Source: an uncultured Lachnospiraceae bacterium (GTDB lineage: Bacteria; Bacillota; Clostridia; Lachnospirales; Lachnospiraceae). From it: a stretch of 8,804 bases of DNA. Below the pieces are notes generated by a model. That model did no database searches. It was not told the DNA's origin and saw only the letters and a list, made by a program, of their open reading frames with translations. Numbering within the stretch: position 1 is the first letter of the stretch; each line of letters starts with the position of its first letter. Location: assembly GCA_937910785.1 (NCBI GenBank), contig CALDLG010000034.1:1-8804 (forward strand), read 5' to 3'. Position numbers and translations under genes: made by a program. This document shows positions 1 to 5,591 of the stretch, piece by piece.

Positions 1-362
1 CGCAGCTTTCCGGCCTTGATGGCAATCCCGTTCTCCGGCATCGGTCCGCCGTCATGACCGCCCGCCACTTTGCCGCCATCCAGTACGACCGGCACCTTAT
101 CGCCTTCCTTTACGTTCGGCGCTCCGGTCACGATCTGAATTACCTCCGTACCGATATTGACCTGACATACAATCAATTTATCGGCATCCGGGTGTCTTTC
201 TATTTTTTCGATCTGACCAATGACGATTTTCTCCAGATTTTTATCCAGTCTCTCATAAGTCTCCACCTTCGTTCCCGTCAGGGTCATCGCATCCGCATAT
301 TCCTGATCCGTACAGTCAAGCTCCGGCACATATGCTTTAATCCAAGATAATGCAGTATTCAT
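1..362 (-). CDS. pheT: Phenylalanine--tRNA ligase beta subunit, N-terminal part (truncated by window edge)
   Basis: PheT is the beta subunit of the heterotetrameric enzyme that charges tRNA-Phe with phenylalanine in the cytoplasm; it carries tRNA-binding and editing domains. Only the first 120 codons lie here. The protein opens with MNTALSWIKAYVPELD, the usual PheT start (hydrophobic SWIK motif). From about residue 44 comes the OB-fold tRNA-binding domain, with IVIGQIEKIERHPDADKL, then VNIGTEVIQIVTGAPNV and KEGDKVPV. The ATG at 362-360 has an AGAGGG Shine-Dalgarno about ten bases upstream (near 372-378). It sits 104 bases downstream of the pheS stop on the same strand, the normal pheST order, so both subunits are presumably co-transcribed under the T-box leader. 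The identification is firm; the editing and C-terminal domains cannot be assessed. Confidence 0.96.
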   Translation of the reverse strand, partial: MNTALSWIKAYVPELDCTDQEYADAMTLTGTKVETYERLDKNLEKIVIGQIEKIERHPDADKLIVCQVNIGTEVIQIVTGAPNVKEGDKVPVVLDGGKVAGGHDGGPMPENGIAIKAGKL

Positions 363-466
363 CTTATTCTATCCCTCTTTCTTTTTATGATCTCTGTTTA
401 CGGTTCCATCCGGAAGAATGGAAATCACGCCGCATTCAGGCATTCGTCCGGACGAAAAAATCCGCC
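363..466 (-). other. pheS-pheT intercistronic spacer with inverted repeats
   Basis: This stretch separates pheS from pheT and holds no gene. It contains a 14-base perfect palindrome, TTCGTCCGGACGAA (443-456), and an imperfect inverted repeat, TTCCAT (404-409) with ATGGAA (418-423). Neither is followed by a T-run on the minus strand, so neither looks like a terminator. The pheT ribosome binding site lies at its downstream end. A role in mRNA processing or translational tuning is possible but is only inference. Confidence 0.4.
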
Positions 467-1486
467 CTAGAATTGTTTCAGGAACCTGATATCATTTTCA
501 TACAACAGTCTCGTGTCGTCGATTTCGTATTTTAACAGTGCAATACGCTCCAGTCCCATGCCGAATGCGAAGCCCGAATATTTTTCAGGATCAATCTTAC
601 TCATCCGCAGCACATTCGGATGCACCATGCCGCAGCCTAAAATCTCAATCCAGCCGGACCCCTTGCAGAACCTGCAGCCGCTTCCGCCACATTTAAAGCA
701 GCTCACATCCATCTCCGCACTGGGCTCCGTGAAATTGAAGTGATGGGGCCTGAATTTTACCTTCGTCTCTTCTCCGAACAGCTCCCTGGCAAATTCCGCC
801 AGCGTTCCCTTTAAATCCGCAAAGGTAATGTGCTGATCGATGACAAGGCCTTCGATCTGATGAAAAGACGGAGAATGAGTCGCATCCACTTCATCTGAGC
901 GGAATACCCTTCCCGGCGCGATCATGCGAATAGGCAGTTTTCCTTTTTCCATCTCATGCACCTGTGTTCCGGAAGTCTGTGTACGAAGCAGGAAATCGCC
1001 CGAAATATAGAAGGTATCCTGTTCATCTTTCGCCGGATGATCCGCCGGAATATTTAACGCCTCGAAATTGTAATAATCCGTTTCAATTTCCGGTCCTTCC
1101 ACAACCTCATATCCCATACCGGTAAAGATACGTTCCACCTCTTCCATTGCAATCGTATTGGGGTGACGGTGCCCTGCCTCGCTCTTCTTAGCCGGCAGCG
1201 TAACATCGATAACCTCCGCCTTCATCTGCGCTTCTCTCGCCGCCCGTTCCATTTTGGCAATAGCCTCTTCCAGCACCTTTTCAATCTGCTCTCTCGTCTC
1301 GTTCACGAGCTGTCCTACCTTCGGCCGGTCTTCCGGCGCAACGTCTTTCATTCCTTTTAATACACTCGTCAGTTCTCCCTTTTTACCAAGGAAGCTGACC
1401 TTCACTTCATTCAGTCTTTCCAGCGCATCGCTGTTCTCAATCTGACGAAGTGCTTCCGCTTTGAGTTGTTCCAGTTTTTCTTTCAT
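467..1486 (-). CDS. pheS: Phenylalanine--tRNA ligase alpha subunit
   Basis: PheS is the catalytic alpha subunit that forms Phe-AMP and transfers phenylalanine to tRNA-Phe. The product has 339 residues, the usual bacterial length. An N-terminal coiled-coil arm (about 1-90) is followed by the class II core. Motif 1 surrounds HPNTIAMEEVERIF (108-121), motif 2 is FRSDEVDATHSPSFHQIEG (195-213) and motif 3 is GFAFGMGLERIALL (305-318). A four-cysteine knuckle CFKCGGSGCRFC (263-274) precedes the GCGMVHPNVL motif. I chose the ATG at 1486-1484 because homology begins exactly there (MKEKLEQLKAEAL) and GGAAAGG lies nine bases upstream. The frame stays open to 1783, but that extension is untranslated T-box leader. 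pheT follows after 104 bases. Expression should depend on uncharged tRNA-Phe via the leader. Confidence 0.97.
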   Translation of the reverse strand: MKEKLEQLKAEALRQIENSDALERLNEVKVSFLGKKGELTSVLKGMKDVAPEDRPKVGQLVNETREQIEKVLEEAIAKMERAAREAQMKAEVIDVTLPAKKSEAGHRHPNTIAMEEVERIFTGMGYEVVEGPEIETDYYNFEALNIPADHPAKDEQDTFYISGDFLLRTQTSGTQVHEMEKGKLPIRMIAPGRVFRSDEVDATHSPSFHQIEGLVIDQHITFADLKGTLAEFARELFGEETKVKFRPHHFNFTEPSAEMDVSCFKCGGSGCRFCKGSGWIEILGCGMVHPNVLRMSKIDPEKYSGFAFGMGLERIALLKYEIDDTRLLYENDIRFLKQF

Positions 1487-1597
1487 GTTGTTTTTCCTTT
1501 CCTTTTTTGGGCAAAATGCCGGGCAGCGGCATTGACACAGTAAAACTTCTCTGCGCGGCACGCTTTTTCTCCGTTTCCGCATCTTCCCGATTTTTTC
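1487..1597 (-). other. Leader between the T-box terminator and pheS, with hairpin near the ribosome binding site
   Basis: About 110 bases separate the T-box terminator from the pheS start. A GC-rich hairpin, AATGCCG (1533-1527) with CGGCATT (1521-1515) around a CTGCC loop, ends 12 bases before the GGAAAGG Shine-Dalgarno (1502-1496). Its trailing T-run is only four bases (CATTTTGCCC), so I do not call it a terminator. No other feature is visible here. Confidence 0.4.
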
Positions 1598-1632
1598 CAA
1601 ACAAAAATCCCATATGCACAAACATATGGGAC
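1598..1632 (-). terminator. Attenuator terminator of the pheS T-box leader
   Basis: On the minus strand GTCCCATATG (1632-1623) pairs with CATATGGGAT (1616-1607) around a six-base TTTGTG loop, giving a ten-pair stem including one G-U. It is followed by TTTTTGTTT. It lies directly behind the T-box antiterminator, as expected for the attenuator. The stem is A/T-rich in its upper part and the U-tract is interrupted by one G, so it may be a leaky terminator. Confidence 0.85.
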
Positions 1633-1903
1633 GAATAAACCGCGGTACCACCCAGATTCCTGCTCCTTCACCTCCGAAATCAATTTCCCTCAGACAGATT
1701 TCCCATGAATTGATTCGTTTCAAGCAGGCGCTCATCAGGCGTAACGTGCCTCTGCGTCTCGAATTATTAAACCTCATGAACACGATCCTGATGACGCACA
1801 GGTTCCTGCCGGTCGTTCCTCCGAGCGGCTCCGGTGGGAAATTCGGGTCATTATCTGAACCTGAGGAAGCTTACAGCCGATGACTTCCCCTCTCTGTAAG
1901 AAA
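1598..1903 (-). promoter_or_regulatory. T-box riboswitch leader (tRNA-Phe responsive) of pheST
   Basis: This is a tRNA-sensing transcription-attenuation leader. The hallmark T-box sequence GGGTGGTACCGCG lies at 1653-1641 on the minus strand, flanked by complementary GAAT/ATTC arms (1659-1656 and 1636-1633) that close the antiterminator. The UGGU in the bulge complements ACCA, fitting a tRNA with discriminator A such as tRNA-Phe. Upstream, the Stem I region starts near 1898 (ACAGAGAGGGG) and contains the GGCTGTAAG-type distal loop. The likely specifier lies in GAATTTCCCACC (1844-1833): UUC at 1840-1838 or UUU at 1841-1839, both Phe codons. A TATTAT -10-like hexamer at 1909-1904 could start transcription, but I see no good -35. 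When tRNA-Phe is uncharged, the antiterminator should form and pheST be expressed. The exact 5' end is uncertain. Confidence 0.93.
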
Positions 1904-1967
1904 ATAATACCCTACTGACACCTTCACAGCCTTTGCATATGATCTTTCCAAATATCTTTGTATTAGT

Positions 1968-2825
1968 TTAATGAGTTTTCCACGACTTGTCAAGCCATCC
2001 GAACAGAAATTTATAAACCGGACCGAAATATCGGTTAATATGGGCTCCGATCAGCAGAATATACATCATCATATAGAACCAGAACATCAAAATGACAATT
2101 GTCGTCAGACTGCCATAGGTTCCGAAGCCGTTGAAATATTCTATGTATACGGAGAAAAAATAGGAGGCGATACTCCATACAACCGCCGAAAAAGCGGCCC
2201 CCGGAAGCTGTTTTCGAAACCGTAGCTTTCTGCCGGGTACAAAAGCATAAATCATGGCAAAAATCAGGGTCAGAACCACCCAGGAAGCCAGAAAACGAAA
2301 ATGCATAATGAACTGCACAAGCAGCTGCAGCTGAGGAAAATCCCTCAGGGCAATGTTGACGATCACATTTCCGAATACCATGATAAAAATGGACAGCAGA
2401 ATGGCAACAAGCATAATCACCGTATAGAAACAGGCGATTGTCCTGAGCAGCAGATAATTACGCTTCTCTTCGATATCATTGACTTCATTAAGCCCCTGGA
2501 CCAGCGCAAGCATCGCCTTGGCGGCGGACCAGATCGTTACGATCGCAAAGATCGTAATGGTTCCTGCCGAACGGGCATAGACATCTGTAACGACATTCTC
2601 CACAAAACCGCCCATCGATTCCGGCACAATCTTCATAAACGCCATAATCAGATTTTCCGCCGTCAACGAAGTATAGGGCAGAACCGCGCAGAGAGCCATC
2701 AAAAGGGGGACCATCGACAGAAACAGGAAAAAGGCGGCGCTGGCCGCAAAAGCGCTGATATTCTTCCTCGTCATCTCCCCCGCAAAATCTTTTATAATCA
2801 ATATCAGTCTGATCATCGTTCTCAT
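1968..2825 (-). CDS. YihY/virulence factor BrkB family inner-membrane protein
   Basis: This 285-residue polytopic membrane protein belongs to the YihY/BrkB (formerly 'ribonuclease BN') family, whose biochemical role is not settled. Six hydrophobic stretches are visible at roughly residues 24-50, 88-110, 125-160, 178-198, 207-231 and 238-266. Family landmarks include the small-residue-rich first segment (SAFAASAAFFLFLSMVPLL), the VPGRKLRFRKQLPGA loop before helix 5, and the last pair FNGFGTYGSLTTIVILMFWFY leading into GAHIN. The ATG at 2825-2823 is preceded by AAGGGAT seven bases upstream; an in-frame ATG three codons later is less well placed. It lies 63 bases behind the SpoIID-like gene on the same strand, without an obvious terminator between them, so co-transcription is plausible. 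The T-box leader of pheS starts about 65 bases behind it, also with no clear terminator in between. Confidence 0.92.
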   Translation of the reverse strand: MRTMIRLILIIKDFAGEMTRKNISAFAASAAFFLFLSMVPLLMALCAVLPYTSLTAENLIMAFMKIVPESMGGFVENVVTDVYARSAGTITIFAIVTIWSAAKAMLALVQGLNEVNDIEEKRNYLLLRTIACFYTVIMLVAILLSIFIMVFGNVIVNIALRDFPQLQLLVQFIMHFRFLASWVVLTLIFAMIYAFVPGRKLRFRKQLPGAAFSAVVWSIASYFFSVYIEYFNGFGTYGSLTTIVILMFWFYMMMYILLIGAHINRYFGPVYKFLFGWLDKSWKTH

Positions 2826-2888
2826 GCAATATCCCTTGTCAACCTTCCCTGTTCAGCGGGATGAAAAGATTTGCCCCGCGAGCCTTCC

Positions 2889-3971
2889 TCACGCCCTGAC
2901 CTCGCAGTCCGCAAAGAAAGTCGTGAGAATTTCTTCATAACCATATCCCTGACTGCCCATCTCTTTTGCACCGTTCTGTGACATGCCAACGCCATGTCCG
3001 TAGCCTCCGCCGACTAATGTATATCCTATCACACCTTCCCCGGATTTTCCAGCTTCTATGATAAAAAATGCGCTCGGCAACAGTGTCCCCGGCACCGACT
3101 TACTCCCGTTCTGCCGGATAAGTCCGCTTTCCCCGTCACACAGAATACGGCGGATATTATATTCCGAAATAACTTTAATGACCGCCTTGCTGCCCGTAAT
3201 GAGAAGCTCATCCGCAATGCCCCCCGCCCTTCTTTTCCCGACGGCAATATCCTGAATTTCACCGATTTCTTTCACAGGCTCCGACACATAATAAGCGCCG
3301 TCCTCCCCCTCTTTTTTCGTCAGAATCAGCGCCGCGTTCGCCTGATACCGTTCCTGAATCCTCGCAAGCAGCGCATCCGCATCCAGCTCTTCCACCTCAT
3401 ACTGCCACCGATACCAGGGTTCATTACTCTCAAAATCAGATTCATCCACGTTTTTTATAAACTCTGCAAAATTATCTTCCTGCGACATCTCCTCCGCGCT
3501 CTGCGCGCTGGCTGCAGCATCCTTTGGCGCCAGCTTTCCCGGTTCGATATAAGAGACCGGCTCGCTCTCCGCTTTCCAGATTCCCGTGTCCGTTCCATAT
3601 CCGCAGGAAGTGGAATAATAATAATTTTCGGCCAGTTCGCTCTGATAATAAAGCTTCATGCCCGCCGTCTCCTTTACCGCGGTTGTTGTAGCCGCATTTT
3701 CCTCAAGATTATGATAAACCTGATAGGATGTGGTATCATCGAGATGTGCGCCCAGTCCTGCAAAGCCTGCATGCAGGATATACTTGAAGGCATAAGTTCT
3801 CGCACAGACTGCCTGTGCCTTTAAGGCCTCCATCGGATACGAGGCCGGCATCTCACTCGGCACGACTGCGTACAGATACTCTTCCAGTGGCAGTTCATTG
3901 ATGATCACCATCCCCTCTTCCGTTTTATAAAATTCCAGGGCGCCGCGGTACGTCTTCAATTTCAAGTTCAA
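2889..3971 (-). CDS. SpoIID/LytB domain protein, C-terminal part (frameshifted from the upstream frame)
   Basis: This frame carries most of a SpoIID/LytB domain, the fold of the lytic transglycosylase that cleaves denuded peptidoglycan during engulfment in sporulating Firmicutes. It contains INELPLEEYLYAVVPSEMP (24-42), with the PSEMP glutamate that is catalytic in SpoIID, then EALKAQAVCARTYA (48-61), the HLDDTTSYQVYHN region, YYYSTSCGYGTDTG (117-130) and the C-terminal GGGYGHGVGMSQNGA signature (321-335). It has no signal peptide or anchor. Its only upstream initiator is a TTG (3971-3969) without a Shine-Dalgarno, and it overlaps the preceding frame by 47 bases. The strand of the fold expected before TYRGALEF lies in that other frame. 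I read it as the second half of one protein broken by a one-base shift. As it stands it may not be translated efficiently. Confidence 0.9.
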   Translation of the reverse strand: MNLKLKTYRGALEFYKTEEGMVIINELPLEEYLYAVVPSEMPASYPMEALKAQAVCARTYAFKYILHAGFAGLGAHLDDTTSYQVYHNLEENAATTTAVKETAGMKLYYQSELAENYYYSTSCGYGTDTGIWKAESEPVSYIEPGKLAPKDAAASAQSAEEMSQEDNFAEFIKNVDESDFESNEPWYRWQYEVEELDADALLARIQERYQANAALILTKKEGEDGAYYVSEPVKEIGEIQDIAVGKRRAGGIADELLITGSKAVIKVISEYNIRRILCDGESGLIRQNGSKSVPGTLLPSAFFIIEAGKSGEGVIGYTLVGGGYGHGVGMSQNGAKEMGSQGYGYEEILTTFFADCEVRA

Positions 3972-3983
3972 CTTTATCAGTCA
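3925..3983 (-). other. Frameshift junction in the SpoIID-like gene
   Basis: The upstream frame ends at TAA (3927-3925). The downstream frame is closed on its upstream side by TGA (3983-3981), so any joining shift must fall between these stops. Going from the first to the second frame needs +1, that is, one surplus base or two missing bases. The window contains TTGAACTTGAAATTGAAG (3971-3954), three near-copies of a hexamer, which reads VELEIE in the first frame and LNLKLK in the second. There is no long homopolymer or obvious programmed slippery site. Confidence 0.75.
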
Positions 3984-5127
3984 ACGCATGACTCTGAAAA
4001 ATCAGACGTTCTCCGGTATCCATCTGATCCGCCTCCACAACCGTCTGCTGACCATCTACGGTAACAGATGCTTTTTCATAGTAATAGCCGCCTTCCGCGG
4101 TATTCTTTAACAGAACACGAATCTGGTCCATCTCCCCCTCCCTGGACACGAGGCAGGCACAGATCTTCTGATTCCATACCACGAAATCGGTATAATCATA
4201 ACCGATCATCAGATCCGTTTTCTTCTGCGCCTCCAGAGTGCCGCAGAGCTTGTAAATCTCCATATTTTCTTCCATTTCATAAATTCCGCATCCTTCAATT
4301 TCCATGGAATCCTGTGTTACGCGCAAAAGCTTTCCGCGAATCTTCTCCGATTTTACGACCGCTTCCGTCAGCATTCCATTCTCAAAGACAAGATCCGTCA
4401 CCTGTTCCCGTTCTGCCCCTTCCTTTGCCGCAACCGTAAATTCCACCTGTCTGTAGAAGCACGAAAGCGCATATTGAACGCCCTCCGCCTTCTGCTCATC
4501 CGTTACTTCCATCACCCAGACATTCTCCAAAATCGTCTTTTCATCCAGCGTCCGGATGCTGGTCAGCAGTTCGTCACCCTTCACATAAACCTCTTCCTTG
4601 AAAAAAGCGGAATCGGCAAAGGAAGAAGAATGATAGGTATATTCGCTGTTCTGAGTATATAATTTTTTCCCCTGCGCATCTACCTTTATGATAAATACCG
4701 TCGTTTTCCAGATCGACGATTCCACATCAAAATAGGCCAGCATTAGCTGAAAAGCCTGATACCAGTCTTCCTTCAAAAAGGCAAAGTCCTCCTCATATTT
4801 TTCCGCAAAGTCCGGTATTCCCTTCTCTGCGCCGCCGATCTGTTCATAGATTGTCTGATACTGCCCGTATGTAAGATCCTGCTCCCGCTCATCTTCCGTT
4901 CCTGAAACATCCTGACTGCCACTGTCACTTTCCCCGTTTTCCTTCACGTCAAACGGTATCTGCAGTTCCAGCGCCTCCAACAGTATTTTCACATCTTCTA
5001 CCCTGATTTTCTCCCCTTCAGGCTCCTTTTTAACCGATTCCAGACTGTGAAGCCACAGCAGAAAAAGAAAGATCATACCCGCAAGAATCGCCAGCAGTTT
5101 CATGAAATTTTTCCAGTTTTCCCTCAT
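3925..5127 (-). CDS. SpoIID/LytB domain protein, N-terminal part with membrane anchor (frameshifted, incomplete)
   Basis: This 400-residue frame has an N-terminal signal anchor (about residues 8-28, MKLLAILAGMIFLFLLW after a basic start), so the protein should sit on the outer face of the membrane. A mostly acidic, poorly conserved extracellular region follows (30-330). Near the end, DQIRVLLKN (334-342) matches the opening strand of SpoIID domains, but the frame stops 58 residues later with a non-homologous tail (PRRPGIL). The rest of the domain continues in the next frame, so this is the first half of a gene of about 740 codons. I chose the ATG at 5127-5125 because GGAG stands five bases upstream and the anchor starts normally. 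Upstream in-frame ATGs at 5157 and 5142 have poorer ribosome binding sites. The start lies 42 bases behind the 6S RNA terminator. Confidence 0.82.
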   Translation of the reverse strand: MRENWKNFMKLLAILAGMIFLFLLWLHSLESVKKEPEGEKIRVEDVKILLEALELQIPFDVKENGESDSGSQDVSGTEDEREQDLTYGQYQTIYEQIGGAEKGIPDFAEKYEEDFAFLKEDWYQAFQLMLAYFDVESSIWKTTVFIIKVDAQGKKLYTQNSEYTYHSSSFADSAFFKEEVYVKGDELLTSIRTLDEKTILENVWVMEVTDEQKAEGVQYALSCFYRQVEFTVAAKEGAEREQVTDLVFENGMLTEAVVKSEKIRGKLLRVTQDSMEIEGCGIYEMEENMEIYKLCGTLEAQKKTDLMIGYDYTDFVVWNQKICACLVSREGEMDQIRVLLKNTAEGGYYYEKASVTVDGQQTVVEADQMDTGERLIFQSHALTDKVELEIEDVPRRPGIL

Positions 5128-5168
5128 ACAATCTCCATTCATCAAAGTCTTTCCCATATCCGCCAGAC

Positions 5169-5203
5169 AAAGAAAAAGCAGTCATAATGACTGCTTCTTC
5201 TTT
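5169..5203 (-). terminator. Hairpin terminator behind the 6S RNA
   Basis: On the minus strand AAAGAAGAAGCAGTCA (5203-5188) pairs with TGACTGCTTTTTCTTT (5184-5169) around a TTA loop: sixteen pairs including one G-U. The core GCAGTCA/TGACTGC stem is followed by TTTTTCTTT. The A/T flanks make it symmetric, so it could also stop plus-strand transcripts. It lies between the 6S RNA and the SpoIID-like gene. Confidence 0.85.
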
Positions 5204-5204
5204 T

Positions 5205-5401
5205 GTATAAAGCCCCGAAATGCCGGTTCCTGTATTTTGACTCCTAGCAATAGCTAGGTGGGCGACCGCAATCATATTTCTGTCTTCCACTGCACAATGT
5301 CCGTTACGGACCGGAGGCCTGACATCCATATGACGATATAGGAATCCCGTTTAAAGTAACTGTAGGTTCAAAATAACAAGAATTATCGTGCACCCCAGGT
5401 T
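5205..5401 (-). ncRNA. ssrS: 6S RNA
   Basis: 6S RNA binds sigma-A RNA polymerase as a mimic of an open promoter and lowers transcription in slow growth. The minus-strand transcript beginning ACCTGGGGTGCACG resembles clostridial 6S RNAs as I remember them: TTGAACCTACAG and TTAAACGGGATTCC on the 5' arm, GTCAGGCCTCCGG in the apical part, and GGAAGACAG then GCGGTCGCCCACC on the 3' arm. The arms fold into a long interrupted rod: TGGGGTG near the 5' end pairs with CGCCCA (one bulged G), and GAACC pairs with GGTC further in. Local hairpins GTCCG/CGGAC and CCTAGC/GCTAGG (5258-5243) are present. A strong promoter starts just upstream and a terminator follows. The 3' end is approximate; the mature RNA could end anywhere from about 5240 to 5200. 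No convincing reading frame explains this conservation. Confidence 0.8.
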
Positions 5402-5407
5402 AATTCT

Positions 5408-5436
5408 ATTATATCCAAGACAATGCAAAAATACAA
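5408..5436 (-). promoter_or_regulatory. Sigma-A promoter of the 6S RNA gene
   Basis: On the minus strand a perfect TATAAT (5413-5408) stands 17 bases downstream of a weak TTGTAT (5436-5431). Transcription would start near 5401-5400, exactly where the 6S RNA-like sequence (ACCTGGGG) begins. The -35 box matches only its first three bases. Confidence 0.75.
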
Positions 5437-5501
5437 CCATAATTTCCGGAAAGATATCTGTAATCTTTACCATCTCCCCGGATGTTCATAAAAATGATCA
5501 G

Positions 5502-5535
5502 AAAAAGGGACATATGAGTCCCATATGTCCCTTTT
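5502..5535 (-). terminator. Intrinsic terminator behind pckA
   Basis: A 14-pair perfect stem, AAAAGGGACATATG (minus 5535-5522) with CATATGTCCCTTTT (5516-5503), encloses the loop GGACT and is followed by one further T (5502). It begins 56 bases behind the pckA stop. The symmetric A/T flanks suggest it can act in both directions, but the only gene ending here is pckA. Confidence 0.92.
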
Positions 5536-5591
5536 CCCGTCTGTATTATTACATGATCTCTCTGCAATAACCGATTAGAAACCTCTGTCAG

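Noticed and set aside
1487..1783. In-frame N-terminal extension of pheS by 99 codons
   Set aside because: The stretch is part of the T-box leader, including its terminator and antiterminator. PheS homology starts at the ATG at 1486, which has its own Shine-Dalgarno, and the resulting 339 residues match the family length.
2301..2864. Plus-strand 187-codon frame opposite the YihY-family gene
   Set aside because: The composition (rich in H, Q, R, N, D) is typical of the antisense of a hydrophobic membrane protein; no family motif and a clear gene on the other strand.
3954..3971. Triplet TTGAAx hexamer repeat considered as a phase-variation tract or programmed frameshift site
   Set aside because: Change by whole hexamers would keep the frame, and no slippery heptamer, internal Shine-Dalgarno or clear downstream structure is seen; kept only as a note on the frameshift.
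4068..4439. Plus-strand 123-codon frame opposite the SpoIID-like N-terminal half
   Set aside because: Pro/Ser/Arg-rich low-complexity product, antisense to a real frame, without a ribosome binding site that supports it.
5176..5196. Inverted repeat AAGCAGTCA/TGACTGCTT considered as an operator
   Set aside because: Its A/T flanks and following T-run on the minus strand, and its position behind the 6S RNA, fit an intrinsic terminator better.
5030..5329. Minus-strand 99-codon frame starting MDVRPPVRNGHC
   Set aside because: It runs through the 6S RNA and its terminator and into the anchor region of the SpoIID-like protein in another frame. It has no homology I recognise; the RNA explains the sequence.
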